This document shows positions 24,962 through 32,168 of a DNA stretch of 64,000 nt, piece by piece. The first letter of the stretch is position 1; each line of letters begins with the position of its first letter. The notes under the pieces were generated by a model. That model ran no database searches and was not told where the DNA came from. It worked only from the letters and a program-made list of their open reading frames with translations. The position numbers and the translations under genes were made by a program. Source of the stretch: Amycolatopsis solani (lineage in GTDB: Bacteria; Actinomycetota; Actinomycetes; Mycobacteriales; Pseudonocardiaceae); NCBI RefSeq assembly GCF_033441515.1, contig NZ_JAWQJT010000003.1, positions 1,364,001 through 1,428,000 of the forward strand. Direction: 5' to 3'.

Positions 24962-26164
24962 TCACTTCAGCCGGACCGGCAACGCCTCCAGCCCGTGCAC
25001 CAGCGAACTCGGCCGGTAGACCAGCTCGTCCGGCTTCGCGTCCAGCGTCAGCTCCGGGAACCGCGTCACCAGCCCGCCCAGCGCGATCTCCGCCTCCAGC
25101 CGGGCCAGGGGCGCGCCCACGCAGTAGTGGATGCCGTGCCCGAACGCCAGGTGCCCGCCCGCCGCGCGCGTGATGTCCAGGCGGTCCGGCTCCGGGTAGC
25201 GCTCGGCGTCGCGGTTCGCGCCCAGCAGCGAGACCAGCACGAACTCGCCCTCCGGGATCGTCACGCCGCCCACCTCGACCGGCTCGGCCGTGAAGCGCAG
25301 CGTGGCCAGGTGGATCGGGCCGTCGAACCGGAGGAACTCCTCGACGGCGTTCGGCAGCAGCTCCGGCTCCGCGCGCAGCTTGGCCAGCTGCGCCGGCTCG
25401 CGCAGCAGCGCCAGCACGCCGTTGGCGATCAGGTTGACAGTGGTCTCGTGGCCGGCGACCAGCAGCAGGAACGCCATCGAGACGAGCTCGGGCTCGGACA
25501 GCGAGTCCCCGTCGTCGGTCGCGTGCACCAGGTCCGACAGCAGGTCCTCGGCCGGCTCCGCGCGCTTCTGCGCGATCAGGTCCGTGAGGTAGGCGAACAT
25601 GTTCTGCGCCGCGCTCTGCATGGCCTCCGGCTCGGACGCGCTCAGCAACGTCTTGGACCACGCGGAAAAGTCGGTGCGGTCCGCCGCGCGCACGCCGAGC
25701 AGCTCGCAGATCACCGTGATCGGCAGCGGCGCGGCGAACGACGGCAGCAGGTCGGCCCGCTCCTGCCCGGCCAGCGCGTCGAGCAGCTCCGCGGTGATCT
25801 CCTCCACGCGCGGCCGCAGCCGGGCGATGGTCCGCCCGGTGAAGGCCTTGTTGACCAGCTTGCGCAGCCGCGTGTGGTCCGGCGGATCGGAGTTGAGCAT
25901 GTGGAAGCCGAGATCCGCACCCACCCCGGCCTGGGCCGGCTGGCCGGACGGCAGCTTCGCCTCGAACAGCTCGCGGGCGCGCGCACTGTTTTTGTGCAGC
26001 CGCGGATCCGCCAGCAGCGCCCGCGCCTGGGCGAAGTCCGTCACGATGTAGCAGTCCAAGCCGCGCGGCATCCGGGCCCGGCGCACCGGCCCGCCCGCGC
26101 GCAGCAGCTCCGCGAACAGGTGCGCGTCCTGCGCGAAGTCCTCGGCCACCTCGAAAGTCGTCAT
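24962..26164 (-). CDS. Cytochrome P450 (CYP107/105-like), upstream of bioA
   Basis: A 400-residue soluble class I P450. It has the I-helix oxygen motif AGHETT, an ExxR in EEFLR, and the heme loop FGHGIHYCVGAP with Cys348. The start is ATG 26164, after GGGGGAG. It lies 17 bases before bioA and 23 bases after an SRPBCC gene, so all three look like one operon. BioI, a CYP107 member, cleaves acyl-ACP to pimeloyl-ACP for biotin synthesis in Bacillus. A BioI-like role is possible here but rests on position; many Amycolatopsis P450s serve secondary metabolism. No ferredoxin gene is adjacent. Confidence 0.9.
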   Translation of the reverse strand: MTTFEVAEDFAQDAHLFAELLRAGGPVRRARMPRGLDCYIVTDFAQARALLADPRLHKNSARARELFEAKLPSGQPAQAGVGADLGFHMLNSDPPDHTRLRKLVNKAFTGRTIARLRPRVEEITAELLDALAGQERADLLPSFAAPLPITVICELLGVRAADRTDFSAWSKTLLSASEPEAMQSAAQNMFAYLTDLIAQKRAEPAEDLLSDLVHATDDGDSLSEPELVSMAFLLLVAGHETTVNLIANGVLALLREPAQLAKLRAEPELLPNAVEEFLRFDGPIHLATLRFTAEPVEVGGVTIPEGEFVLVSLLGANRDAERYPEPDRLDITRAAGGHLAFGHGIHYCVGAPLARLEAEIALGGLVTRFPELTLDAKPDELVYRPSSLVHGLEALPVRLK

Positions 26165-26187
26165 CCCGCTCCCCCGTGCAGTCCGCT

Positions 26188-26601
26188 TCAGCGCTCGGCG
26201 AGTGCCACTACCACGCGCTCGGTCACGTCCTGCCAGTATGCCCGTTGTTCCTCGCGTTCTCCGGCGCCCGCGAGCCATTCCTGGTGGAACCGCAACGTGG
26301 TTTTGGCGCCCGCGCCGCTCAGCCGCACCTGGACGGTCGAATCGTGGTCCCAGTCGCTGGGCCGCCAGGTGAGCCGCACGCGGTCGTTCTCGACGTAGCT
26401 GCGGACCTCGCCGACCGTGCCGTTCGCCGTTTCGTACTCCACGCCCGGTTCGCGCGGCAGCTCCACCCCGGGACCGAGCCAGATCGCGACGCCGTCCCGG
26501 CTCACCAGGAACTCCCAGATCCGCTCCGCCGGGTACGGCAGGGTCCGCGAAACGCCGATGTTCCACCCGACATCGGCCGTTTTCCCCACTGATGAAGTCA
26601 T
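26188..26601 (-). CDS. SRPBCC / AHSA1-like ligand-binding protein
   Basis: A 137-residue START-like fold protein: LPYPAERIWEFLVSRDGVAI at the N-terminus, a GTVGEVRSYVENDRVRLTW strand series, and a C-terminal helix. AHSA1-like domains bind hydrophobic ligands or act as stress proteins; no catalytic residues are evident. It is the first gene of the apparent SRPBCC-P450-bioA unit. Its start codon overlaps the region upstream of the divergent kinase-like gene. Confidence 0.85.
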   Translation of the reverse strand: MTSSVGKTADVGWNIGVSRTLPYPAERIWEFLVSRDGVAIWLGPGVELPREPGVEYETANGTVGEVRSYVENDRVRLTWRPSDWDHDSTVQVRLSGAGAKTTLRFHQEWLAGAGEREEQRAYWQDVTERVVVALAER

Positions 26602-26665
26602 GTCCGCATCCTCCCACCGGGGTACGACAAAACCGGTCGCCGGTCCGGGTGCAGGATCGGTACTC

Positions 26666-27289
26666 GTGCGCTACCGCCCCATTTCCCCAGCCGTGCTGGC
26701 CCAAGAACTGACCGAACGCATCGACGCGCTCACCGGGCGTCCGCGGTTCGCGGTCGCGATCGACGGCGCCGCGGGTGCGACGGAAACCACAGAACTCGCG
26801 GACGCGCTGGTCGACCCGCTGCGCCTGCGCGGCCGCGCGGCCTTTCGCGTGTCCGCGCACGACTTCCTGCGCCCCGCGTCGCTGCGCTACGAGCACGGCC
26901 GCACGAACCCCGACGCCCGCTACACCGACTGGCTCGACCTCGGGGCGCTCCGCCGCGAGGTGCTCGACCCGCTCGGCGACGGCGGTTCCGGCGAGGTCCT
27001 GCCTTCGCTGTGGGACGCCGGGCGCGACCGCGCGACCCGCGCCGAGCGCGTGCCGGTCCCCGAGGGTGGTGTCGTGCTCGTCGACGGCGAGCTGCTGCTC
27101 GGAGCCGGTCTCGCCTTCGACCTGGCCGTGCACCTGTGGCTTTCCCCCGCCGCGCTGCGCCGCCGAGTGCCGGAGGAGTGGGCGGTCCCGGCTTACGAGC
27201 GCTACGAAGAAGAAGTGGACCCCGGCTCGCTCGCCGACGTCGTCGTGCGCGTCGACGATCCGCGGCACCCGGCGCTGTACACGCCGTGA
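26666..27289 (+). CDS. Uridine kinase-like P-loop protein with degenerate Walker A
   Basis: A 207-residue protein resembling actinobacterial uridine kinase-like NTPases (FAVAIDGAAGATETTELADA at the N-terminus, then a VSAHDFLRPASLRYEHGR segment and VVLVDGELLL). The Walker A lysine is replaced by Glu (GATETT instead of GxGKT), so ordinary ATP binding is doubtful. The GTG at 26666 was chosen because the homologous region begins there; an ATG at 26600 overlaps the divergent SRPBCC start. It ends four bases from the pimB stop. Confidence 0.7.
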   Translation: MRYRPISPAVLAQELTERIDALTGRPRFAVAIDGAAGATETTELADALVDPLRLRGRAAFRVSAHDFLRPASLRYEHGRTNPDARYTDWLDLGALRREVLDPLGDGGSGEVLPSLWDAGRDRATRAERVPVPEGGVVLVDGELLLGAGLAFDLAVHLWLSPAALRRRVPEEWAVPAYERYEEEVDPGSLADVVVRVDDPRHPALYTP

Positions 27290-27292
27290 GCC

Positions 27293-28450
27293 TCAGCGGA
27301 CGACGGCCACCGGGTCGCCGTCGAGGAGGCCGGACAGCCGCCCGGCCATGGCGTCCCAGCGCCAGTTCTCGGTGACCCAGGCGCGGCCCGCCTCGCCCAT
27401 CCGGCGGGCCCGCACGGGGTCGGCGAGGAGGCTGGCGAGGGTCTCGGCCAGCTGGCCGGTGTCGCGGCCCTCGACGACGTGCCCGGTGACCTCGTCGAGC
27501 ACCGTTTCCGGGGCCCCGCCGGAGTTGCCGGCCACGACCGGCAGCCCGGTCGCCGACGCCTCCAGGTAGACGATGCCGAGCCCTTCGACGTCGAGGCCGC
27601 GGCCGCGGGTGCGGGCGGGCATCGCGAAGACGTCACCGGCCGCGTAGTGGGCGGGCAGCTCGGCCCACGGCACCGAGCCGGTGAGCACGACGTCCCGTTC
27701 CAGGCCGAGCCCGGTGACCAGCTGGGTGAGCTTCTTGCGGTACGGCCCGCCGCCGACGATCAGCAGCGCCGAGTCCGGCACGCGCTCGCGGATCAGCGGC
27801 AGCGCGCGGATCAGCTGGTCCTGGCCCTTGCGGGGGACCAGCCGGGACACGCAGACGACCGTCGGCCGGTCGGAAAGGCCGTGCCGGGCACGGATTTCCG
27901 CGCGGCCGGCCGGATCCGGTTTGTACAGTTCCGCGTCCACACCGGACGGCAGCAGCTCCAGCCCGGCCATCGGGCCGAACGCGGCGGCGAACCGGCCGCG
28001 CGTGTAGCGGCTGACGTAGGTGACGGCGTCCACGGTGTCGCCGATGCGCCGCAACGCCTGCCGCGAGGCCGGGAGCATGGACCAGCCGACTTCGTGGCCG
28101 TGCGTCGACGCCACGACGCGCCGCGCGCCCGCCTGGCGCAGGGAGTGCCCCAGCAGCGCCAGCGGCGCCGCGGCCCCGAACCAGACGGCTTCGCAGTCCC
28201 GCGCGCGCATGATCTCCTTCGCGCGGCGGAGCACGTCCGGCGTCGGCAGCATCAGCGACGTCGGGTGCCGCACGACCTCGAACGGCGCTTCGGCGTCGAA
28301 CTCCTCGTGCGACCCCGTCCGCGACTCCCACGAAGGCGCGTAGACGACCAGGTCGTCCGCCGGCAGCCGGGTGGCGAGGGAGTTCAGGTAGTTCTGGATC
28401 CCCCCGGGCCGGGGCGGGAAGTCGTTGGTCACGAGCAGGGTCTTCAACAC
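27293..28450 (-). CDS. pimB: GDP-mannose-dependent PIM1 alpha-(1-6)-mannosyltransferase
   Basis: A 385-residue GT4-family GT-B glycosyltransferase, closely similar to M. tuberculosis PimB' (Rv2188c). It adds the second mannose to phosphatidylinositol mannoside at the inner face of the membrane. It has TNDFPPRPGGIQNYL at the N-terminus, STHGHEVGWSMLP, CVSRLVPRKGQD and the nucleotide-sugar motif EGLGIVYLEASATGLPVV. The GTG start at 28450 lies seven bases after a TAGCCT element. Position beside the NlpC/P60 gene is as in mycobacteria. Confidence 0.93.
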   Translation of the reverse strand: MLKTLLVTNDFPPRPGGIQNYLNSLATRLPADDLVVYAPSWESRTGSHEEFDAEAPFEVVRHPTSLMLPTPDVLRRAKEIMRARDCEAVWFGAAAPLALLGHSLRQAGARRVVASTHGHEVGWSMLPASRQALRRIGDTVDAVTYVSRYTRGRFAAAFGPMAGLELLPSGVDAELYKPDPAGRAEIRARHGLSDRPTVVCVSRLVPRKGQDQLIRALPLIRERVPDSALLIVGGGPYRKKLTQLVTGLGLERDVVLTGSVPWAELPAHYAAGDVFAMPARTRGRGLDVEGLGIVYLEASATGLPVVAGNSGGAPETVLDEVTGHVVEGRDTGQLAETLASLLADPVRARRMGEAGRAWVTENWRWDAMAGRLSGLLDGDPVAVVR

Positions 28451-28457
28451 GCTCCAG

Positions 28458-28463
28458 AGGCTA
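28458..28463 (-). promoter_or_regulatory. -10 element upstream of pimB
   Basis: TAGCCT on the minus strand ends seven bases before the pimB GTG; no Shine-Dalgarno sequence is seen. Confidence 0.45.
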
Positions 28464-28542
28464 GCGGCCGCCTCCCCTCTTCGTTCGGGGGTCCGGGTGG
28501 CGAAGCCCCCGGCCCGAGGCGGAGCCTCGGCTGACACAGCGA

Positions 28543-28574
28543 AGGGGCGGCACCGCGTGTGCGGTACCGCCCCT
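28543..28574 (-). terminator. Terminator after the NlpC/P60 gene
   Basis: Arms AGGGGCGG-C-ACCGC and complement (one C-A mismatch) flank a GTGT loop just after the hydrolase stop. Confidence 0.75.
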
Positions 28575-28595
28575 CCGGGAGTGCTGCTCGGGAAG

Positions 28596-29648
28596 TCACG
28601 CCGTCGGGCGGCGGGCTCCCGCGTACTGGCTCTGCAGCGGCGAAATCTTCACGACGTCGCCGGTGTCGGGCGCGTGCACCATCTTGCCGTCGCCGAGGTA
28701 CATGCCGACGTGCGAGACGGGCGAGTAGTAGAACACGAGGTCGCCCGGCTGCAGCTGGTCACGCGGCACCGCGGCGCCGAACGTGGACTGCTCGCGGCTC
28801 GACCGGGGCAGCTTGATCCCGGCCTTCCCGTACGCCCACAGCATCAGGCCCGAGCAGTCGAACGAGCTCGGCCCGGTGTCGCCCCAGCCGTACGGGCTGC
28901 CGAGCTTGCTCAGCGCCGCGTTGACCGCGGTCTGGGCGGCGGCGGTGGGCGCCTGGACGTTCGGCGCCGTGCCGCCCTTGTCGCCCTGCAGGGCCTTGTC
29001 GGCCGAGCTGAGGCTCTTGTTGGCGGCCTTCAGCTGGTCGATCTGGTCGTTCAGCGTCTTCTGCTTGGCCTGGATGTCCTGCGTCAGCTTCGCCGCGGCG
29101 TCACGGGCGTCCGTCGCGCGCTTCGCGGCGTCGGTGGCCTTGCTGGTGGCGTCGTCGGCCTGCTTGACGGCGCCGGTGAGGTTGCCCATCGCGCCGTTCT
29201 TCTCGGTCGCGATCACCTCGAGCGCCGAGGAGCGGTCGAGGAAGTCCTGCGTGGACGTACCGGCCAGCAGCGCGGACAGCTTGTTCAGCTGGACACCGCT
29301 GGTGAACGACGCGCCGGCGAACTTGTCGACCTCGGTCTGGTACTTCTTCTGGTTCGCGGTCGCCTGGGCGGCCTGGTCCTTCGCCGCGTTGACGTCGTTG
29401 GTGGCCTTGTCGAGCTCGCCCTGCTTGGCTTTCAGGTCGTCCTGGGCCTTGAGCAGGTCTTCGTTGAGCTTTTCGGCCTGCGCCGCGAGATCGCGGTACT
29501 GGGCGAGGGCGTCCGAACCGGTGGGCGGGGCCTGGAGGACGGGGACGGGGGCGGCGGTGGCCGTCGGCTGGGCCACGGTGACGAGGGTGATCACCGATGC
29601 CGCGGCGAGGACGCCGGACATCACGCGCCTGACTGGATGCGACTGCAC
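28596..29648 (-). CDS. Secreted NlpC/P60 peptidoglycan hydrolase (Rv2190c/RipC-like)
   Basis: A 350-residue exported protein with a signal peptide (VMSGVLAAASVITLVTVA core). A long coiled coil of about 180 residues (repeats such as AEKLNEDLLKAQDDLKAKQGE) follows, then a C-terminal NlpC/P60 domain with Cys265 (SFDCSGLM) and His313 (SHVGMYLG). It should cleave D-Glu-mDAP stem-peptide bonds; the coiled coil probably positions or inhibits the enzyme, as FtsEX does for RipC. The GTG at 29648 follows AAGGAG. A 425-base upstream gap holds a promoter, a CRP-like site and a structured leader. Confidence 0.9.
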   Translation of the reverse strand: MQSHPVRRVMSGVLAAASVITLVTVAQPTATAAPVPVLQAPPTGSDALAQYRDLAAQAEKLNEDLLKAQDDLKAKQGELDKATNDVNAAKDQAAQATANQKKYQTEVDKFAGASFTSGVQLNKLSALLAGTSTQDFLDRSSALEVIATEKNGAMGNLTGAVKQADDATSKATDAAKRATDARDAAAKLTQDIQAKQKTLNDQIDQLKAANKSLSSADKALQGDKGGTAPNVQAPTAAAQTAVNAALSKLGSPYGWGDTGPSSFDCSGLMLWAYGKAGIKLPRSSREQSTFGAAVPRDQLQPGDLVFYYSPVSHVGMYLGDGKMVHAPDTGDVVKISPLQSQYAGARRPTA

Positions 29649-29696
29649 GGTCGCGCGTGTCTCCTTCGGTCTCGGCCGCCGTCGGGGATCGGGGCA

Positions 29697-29841
29697 CGAA
29701 GAGGCCGGGGAGTCCTCTTCGCCGCTCGTCCCCCACCGCTTCGGGGCTGCTTCGTCCGCAACAGGTGAAGCAAAGCGGTGGTGGTTCCGGATCCCAGCTT
29801 CCCGACAAAGCTGCGCCCGGCGGCGATCTCGCGTCGCCGCC
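29697..29841 (-). promoter_or_regulatory. Structured 5' leader of the NlpC/P60 gene (possible riboswitch)
   Basis: Four hairpins in a row can form in the leader: 29819-29841 (8-base arms), 29795-29813 (6), 29733-29781 (9-base outer plus 6-base inner stem) and 29697-29721 (8). The promoter at 29875-29903 would give a leader of about 220 bases. Actinobacterial NlpC/Rpf genes often carry a cyclic di-AMP (ydaO) riboswitch here. I see a GGGGGAC motif but not the full consensus, so the class is unproven. Confidence 0.45.
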
Positions 29842-29874
29842 TCATCGACGGCCGGGGGCCACGAGATCTCGGAC

Positions 29875-29903
29875 AGGTTACGAAAAGACCGCCACCACGT
29901 CCA
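29875..29903 (-). promoter_or_regulatory. Promoter of the NlpC/P60 transcript
   Basis: TGGACG and TAACCT (minus strand) with a 17-base spacer predict transcription from about 29868, giving the long structured leader. Confidence 0.55.
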
Positions 29904-29969
29904 CCACCCCGCGGCCAAAAACTCTCCGTAGCGCCTGGAAACACCATCGGACCAGCCGTGGAGAAAACA

Positions 29970-29985
29970 TGTGATGGGCGTTACA
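29970..29985. promoter_or_regulatory. CRP/FNR-like binding site
   Basis: TGTGA-N6-TTACA matches the CRP consensus TGTGA-N6-TCACA at nine of ten defined positions. It lies about 70 bases upstream of the NlpC/P60 -35. In mycobacteria a CRP controls rpfA with the same consensus; regulation here is inferred. Confidence 0.5.
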
Positions 29986-30073
29986 CGCTGGGGATATTCC
30001 CGAAGCAGATTCGGTCACCGACCGTTCACCTGACCCGATCGACCATTCGGCGCGCCGACACGAAACGGGCGTG

Positions 30074-30331
30074 TCAGGCCGTGCGCAAGTCGGCTCCCTC
30101 CACCAAGCGCAGCCGCGGCACCATCCCCGCTTCGGCGAGCGCGTCGACGGCGCGTCGCTCGTCGGCGTCCCACACGACGGCGGGCGGCGCCCCGAGCAGC
30201 ACGCTCACCACGCAGTCGTGGCAGGAGATGCCGCGCACGACGCAGCGATCGCAGTCGACCACGAGGTTTTCCATGTCCTCGACGGATAGGTGCGAGACGT
30301 CCACTGCGGACAGATCGGGGGTGTCGTTCAT
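30074..30331 (-). CDS. Small Cys-rich protein with a damage-type promoter
   Basis: An 85-residue soluble protein with CDRCVVRGISCHDC near the middle, giving two CxxC pairs suited to metal or redox chemistry. A helical C-terminal part follows (ERRAVDALAEAGMVPRLRLV). I do not recognise a named family. ATG 30331 follows AGGAGG. A perfect match to the RecA-independent DNA-damage promoter lies 35-57 bases upstream, so it is probably induced by genotoxic stress. The NlpC/P60 gene is next downstream after a long gap. Confidence 0.75.
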   Translation of the reverse strand: MNDTPDLSAVDVSHLSVEDMENLVVDCDRCVVRGISCHDCVVSVLLGAPPAVVWDADERRAVDALAEAGMVPRLRLVEGADLRTA

Positions 30332-30365
30332 GTGGTCCTCCTCACGTCGGAACTGACTGAGGAGA

Positions 30366-30388
30366 ACGGTAGGGGTCACCACCGACAA
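30366..30388 (-). promoter_or_regulatory. PafBC-type (RecA-independent) DNA-damage promoter
   Basis: On the minus strand the sequence reads TTGTCGGTG, eight bases, then TACCGT. It matches the mycobacterial RecA-NDp consensus TTGTCRGTG-N8-TANNNT exactly and drives the small Cys-rich gene. Confidence 0.75.
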
Positions 30389-30520
30389 TTTCGGGCGAGC
30401 GAGCCCACGCCCCCTGCGGCAGCGGCGTGCGAGCCGGCGGCATCTCGCCATGCTCCCGGGACCGGACCCGGCACGGTCCGGGCGAGTGCGGCAGTCCTGC
30501 CGGTGCCGGAGTGCACGAAG

Positions 30521-30573
30521 GTCGCGAATGACTCATTGGGGACCTCCCTGGTCCCCGATGAGTCATTCGCGAC
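30521..30573. repeat. Palindromic element, family 3, copy 1
   Basis: Arms of 23 bases starting GTCGCGAATGACTCATTGG pair around a seven-base loop, with one T-G wobble. The gap 30332-30683 holds this, the small palindrome at 30625, and no gene. Confidence 0.8.
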
Positions 30574-30624
30574 ACCGGTCCCAGTGGGCAAGCCCGACTT
30601 TGCCGGAGCGCTGACGTCGGGCGC

Positions 30625-30643
30625 GGTGAACGACTCGTTCACC
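30625..30643. repeat. Short palindrome related to family 3
   Basis: GGTGAACGA-C-TCGTTCACC is a perfect palindrome with a one-base centre and resembles the AATGA-N-TCATT core of family 3. Confidence 0.6.
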
Positions 30644-30683
30644 ACGTCCAGGGCCGCGCGACCCCGGGTCACAGGCCGCGCGA

Positions 30684-32072
30684 TCAGACCCGCGAAAGGC
30701 GGCTGACCAGCACCGAAGAGGGCGCCGGGTGGGCGCCGCCGCCGCGGACCGAGTCGGCCACCGCGCGATCGGACGTCGCCACCACCATCGGACGGCCCGC
30801 GGGCTCGGCCGCGACGATGTTGCGGATCACGTCGTCGGCCAGCACCCCGCGGTCGGAGAACAGCACCCGCACCCCGCGCGGCACCGCGGCGGGGACCGAC
30901 AGCACGCCCGCCCCGTCGAAGACCACCGTGACCTCGGCGGACGTGCGCGCGGCCAGCGCCTGGAGCTGGTGGATCAGCCGGTCGCGCTGGTCGGCGAGCG
31001 CGAGTTCCGGGTAGCCGGTCTTCGTCACGTTGTAGCCGTCGACGATCAGGTGCACGTTGGGCAGCGCGAGGTAGCGGTCCAGCGTGGACACGTCCGCGAT
31101 CTTGCCGCCCTGCCCGGTGCCGGACCGGGTGCCGCGCACCATGTCCGCGGGGCGGGCGCCACGCGCGCCGAGGGCGAGCTCGCGCCGCAGCCCGGTGACG
31201 GCGCCGTCGATCGTGTCGATGAGCAGCCCGAGCCGCACCTCGTCGGCTTGGCGGGCTTCCCGGGCGGACTGGCGGGCGATCTCGGCGTCCGCGGCGGCGC
31301 GTTCGGCACGGGCGCGTTCGGCGGCGACGCGCTGGCGTTCGCGGTCGAGCTGGGCGGTCAGCGCGGCGATCTCGTCCGCGCGGGCGGCGGACCCGCGGGC
31401 GGCGTCGGCGGCCGCCGCTTCGGCCGCGTCACGGGCCTGGCGCAGCTGGACGCCTTGCTCGCGCAGGCGCTTCAGGAGCTTCTCGACTTCGCCCTCGCGC
31501 TCGCCGCGGACGCTTTCGGCGGCGAGGCGCGCTTCGGCGAGTTCGGCGCGGACCTGGCCGAGTTCGGCCTCGAGCCGCTGGTTGCGGGCCAGCGCGGCGT
31601 CGCGTTCGGCGCGGAGGGCGTTCTCCTCGGCGTTCTTGGCGACCAGCCGCACGCGCCCGGCGGCACCGGACTCCCCGAGCAGGACGGCGGCGGCCGCGGC
31701 GGCGACGGAGTCGGCGGCGTTCGGGTCGAGCGCGTCGGTGCGGTGTTCGCGCAACCACTCGATGACGGCGGTCCGGAACTGCGAGGACTCGCCGAGCGCG
31801 GCCAGCAGGGCGGCCCCGCCGAGCTTGGCGCGCTTGGCCGGGGCGAACTTGGCGACCGGCCGCAGCTGGCGCGGCACGTCGGTGCCGGGGAGCTTGGCGA
31901 CGGCGGCCGCGGCGAGCTCGGCGATGCGGTCCCGGACCGGCTCGGGCAGTGCCGGCCAGGTGGCGGGTTCCGGCCGGTCGGCGGGCTCTTCAGCCGGCTC
32001 CGGGCGCGACGCGACACCCGAGGGACCGGCGGGGTCCCCTGGCGGCTCCGGCACGAGCGGCTGCGGGTGCAT
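30684..32072 (-). CDS. NYN-domain (PIN-like RNase) protein with coiled coil
   Basis: A 462-residue protein. The N-terminal 130 residues are Pro/Ala-rich then helical. A coiled coil of about 130 residues rich in Arg, Glu and Ala follows (about 160-300). The C-terminal 160 residues form a YacP-like NYN domain (LIVDGYNVTKTGYPE, VVFDGAG, SDRGVLADDVI, VVATSDRAV) with the acidic residues expected of a PIN-fold RNase. The ATG at 32072 lies six bases after TACCCT, suggesting a leaderless message. It is divergent from the DnaQ-UvrC nuclease. Its RNA target is unknown. Confidence 0.85.
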   Translation of the reverse strand: MHPQPLVPEPPGDPAGPSGVASRPEPAEEPADRPEPATWPALPEPVRDRIAELAAAAVAKLPGTDVPRQLRPVAKFAPAKRAKLGGAALLAALGESSQFRTAVIEWLREHRTDALDPNAADSVAAAAAAVLLGESGAAGRVRLVAKNAEENALRAERDAALARNQRLEAELGQVRAELAEARLAAESVRGEREGEVEKLLKRLREQGVQLRQARDAAEAAAADAARGSAARADEIAALTAQLDRERQRVAAERARAERAAADAEIARQSAREARQADEVRLGLLIDTIDGAVTGLRRELALGARGARPADMVRGTRSGTGQGGKIADVSTLDRYLALPNVHLIVDGYNVTKTGYPELALADQRDRLIHQLQALAARTSAEVTVVFDGAGVLSVPAAVPRGVRVLFSDRGVLADDVIRNIVAAEPAGRPMVVATSDRAVADSVRGGGAHPAPSSVLVSRLSRV

Positions 32073-32078
32073 TGGTCC

Positions 32079-32084
32079 AGGGTA
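32079..32084 (-). promoter_or_regulatory. -10 element upstream of the NYN gene
   Basis: TACCCT on the minus strand ends six bases before the ATG at 32072, with no ribosome binding site. Confidence 0.5.
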
Positions 32085-32139
32085 GGCCCCGCCCCCGCAT
32101 CCCGCGCCGCGCGGCACACGGACCGGCTCCGCGCGGAAA

Positions 32140-32162
32140 CTGTCGGTGGTCGCCCTTACAGT
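32140..32162 (+). promoter_or_regulatory. PafBC-type DNA-damage promoter of the DnaQ-UvrC gene
   Basis: CTGTCGGTG, eight bases, TACAGT matches the RecA-NDp consensus TTGTCRGTG-N8-TANNNT except for the first base. The -10 ends six bases before the ATG, so the message would be leaderless. Confidence 0.75.
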
Positions 32163-32168
32163 CCGACC

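Noticed and set aside
29697..29841. Confident call of a cyclic di-AMP riboswitch
   Set aside because: Gene context fits and hairpins are strong, but the conserved GGGGUGAAU and 3' core could not be matched by eye.
30625..30643. LexA box (GAAC-N4-GTTC)
   Set aside because: Spacing is five, not four, and the sequence belongs to a longer palindrome of a repeat family.
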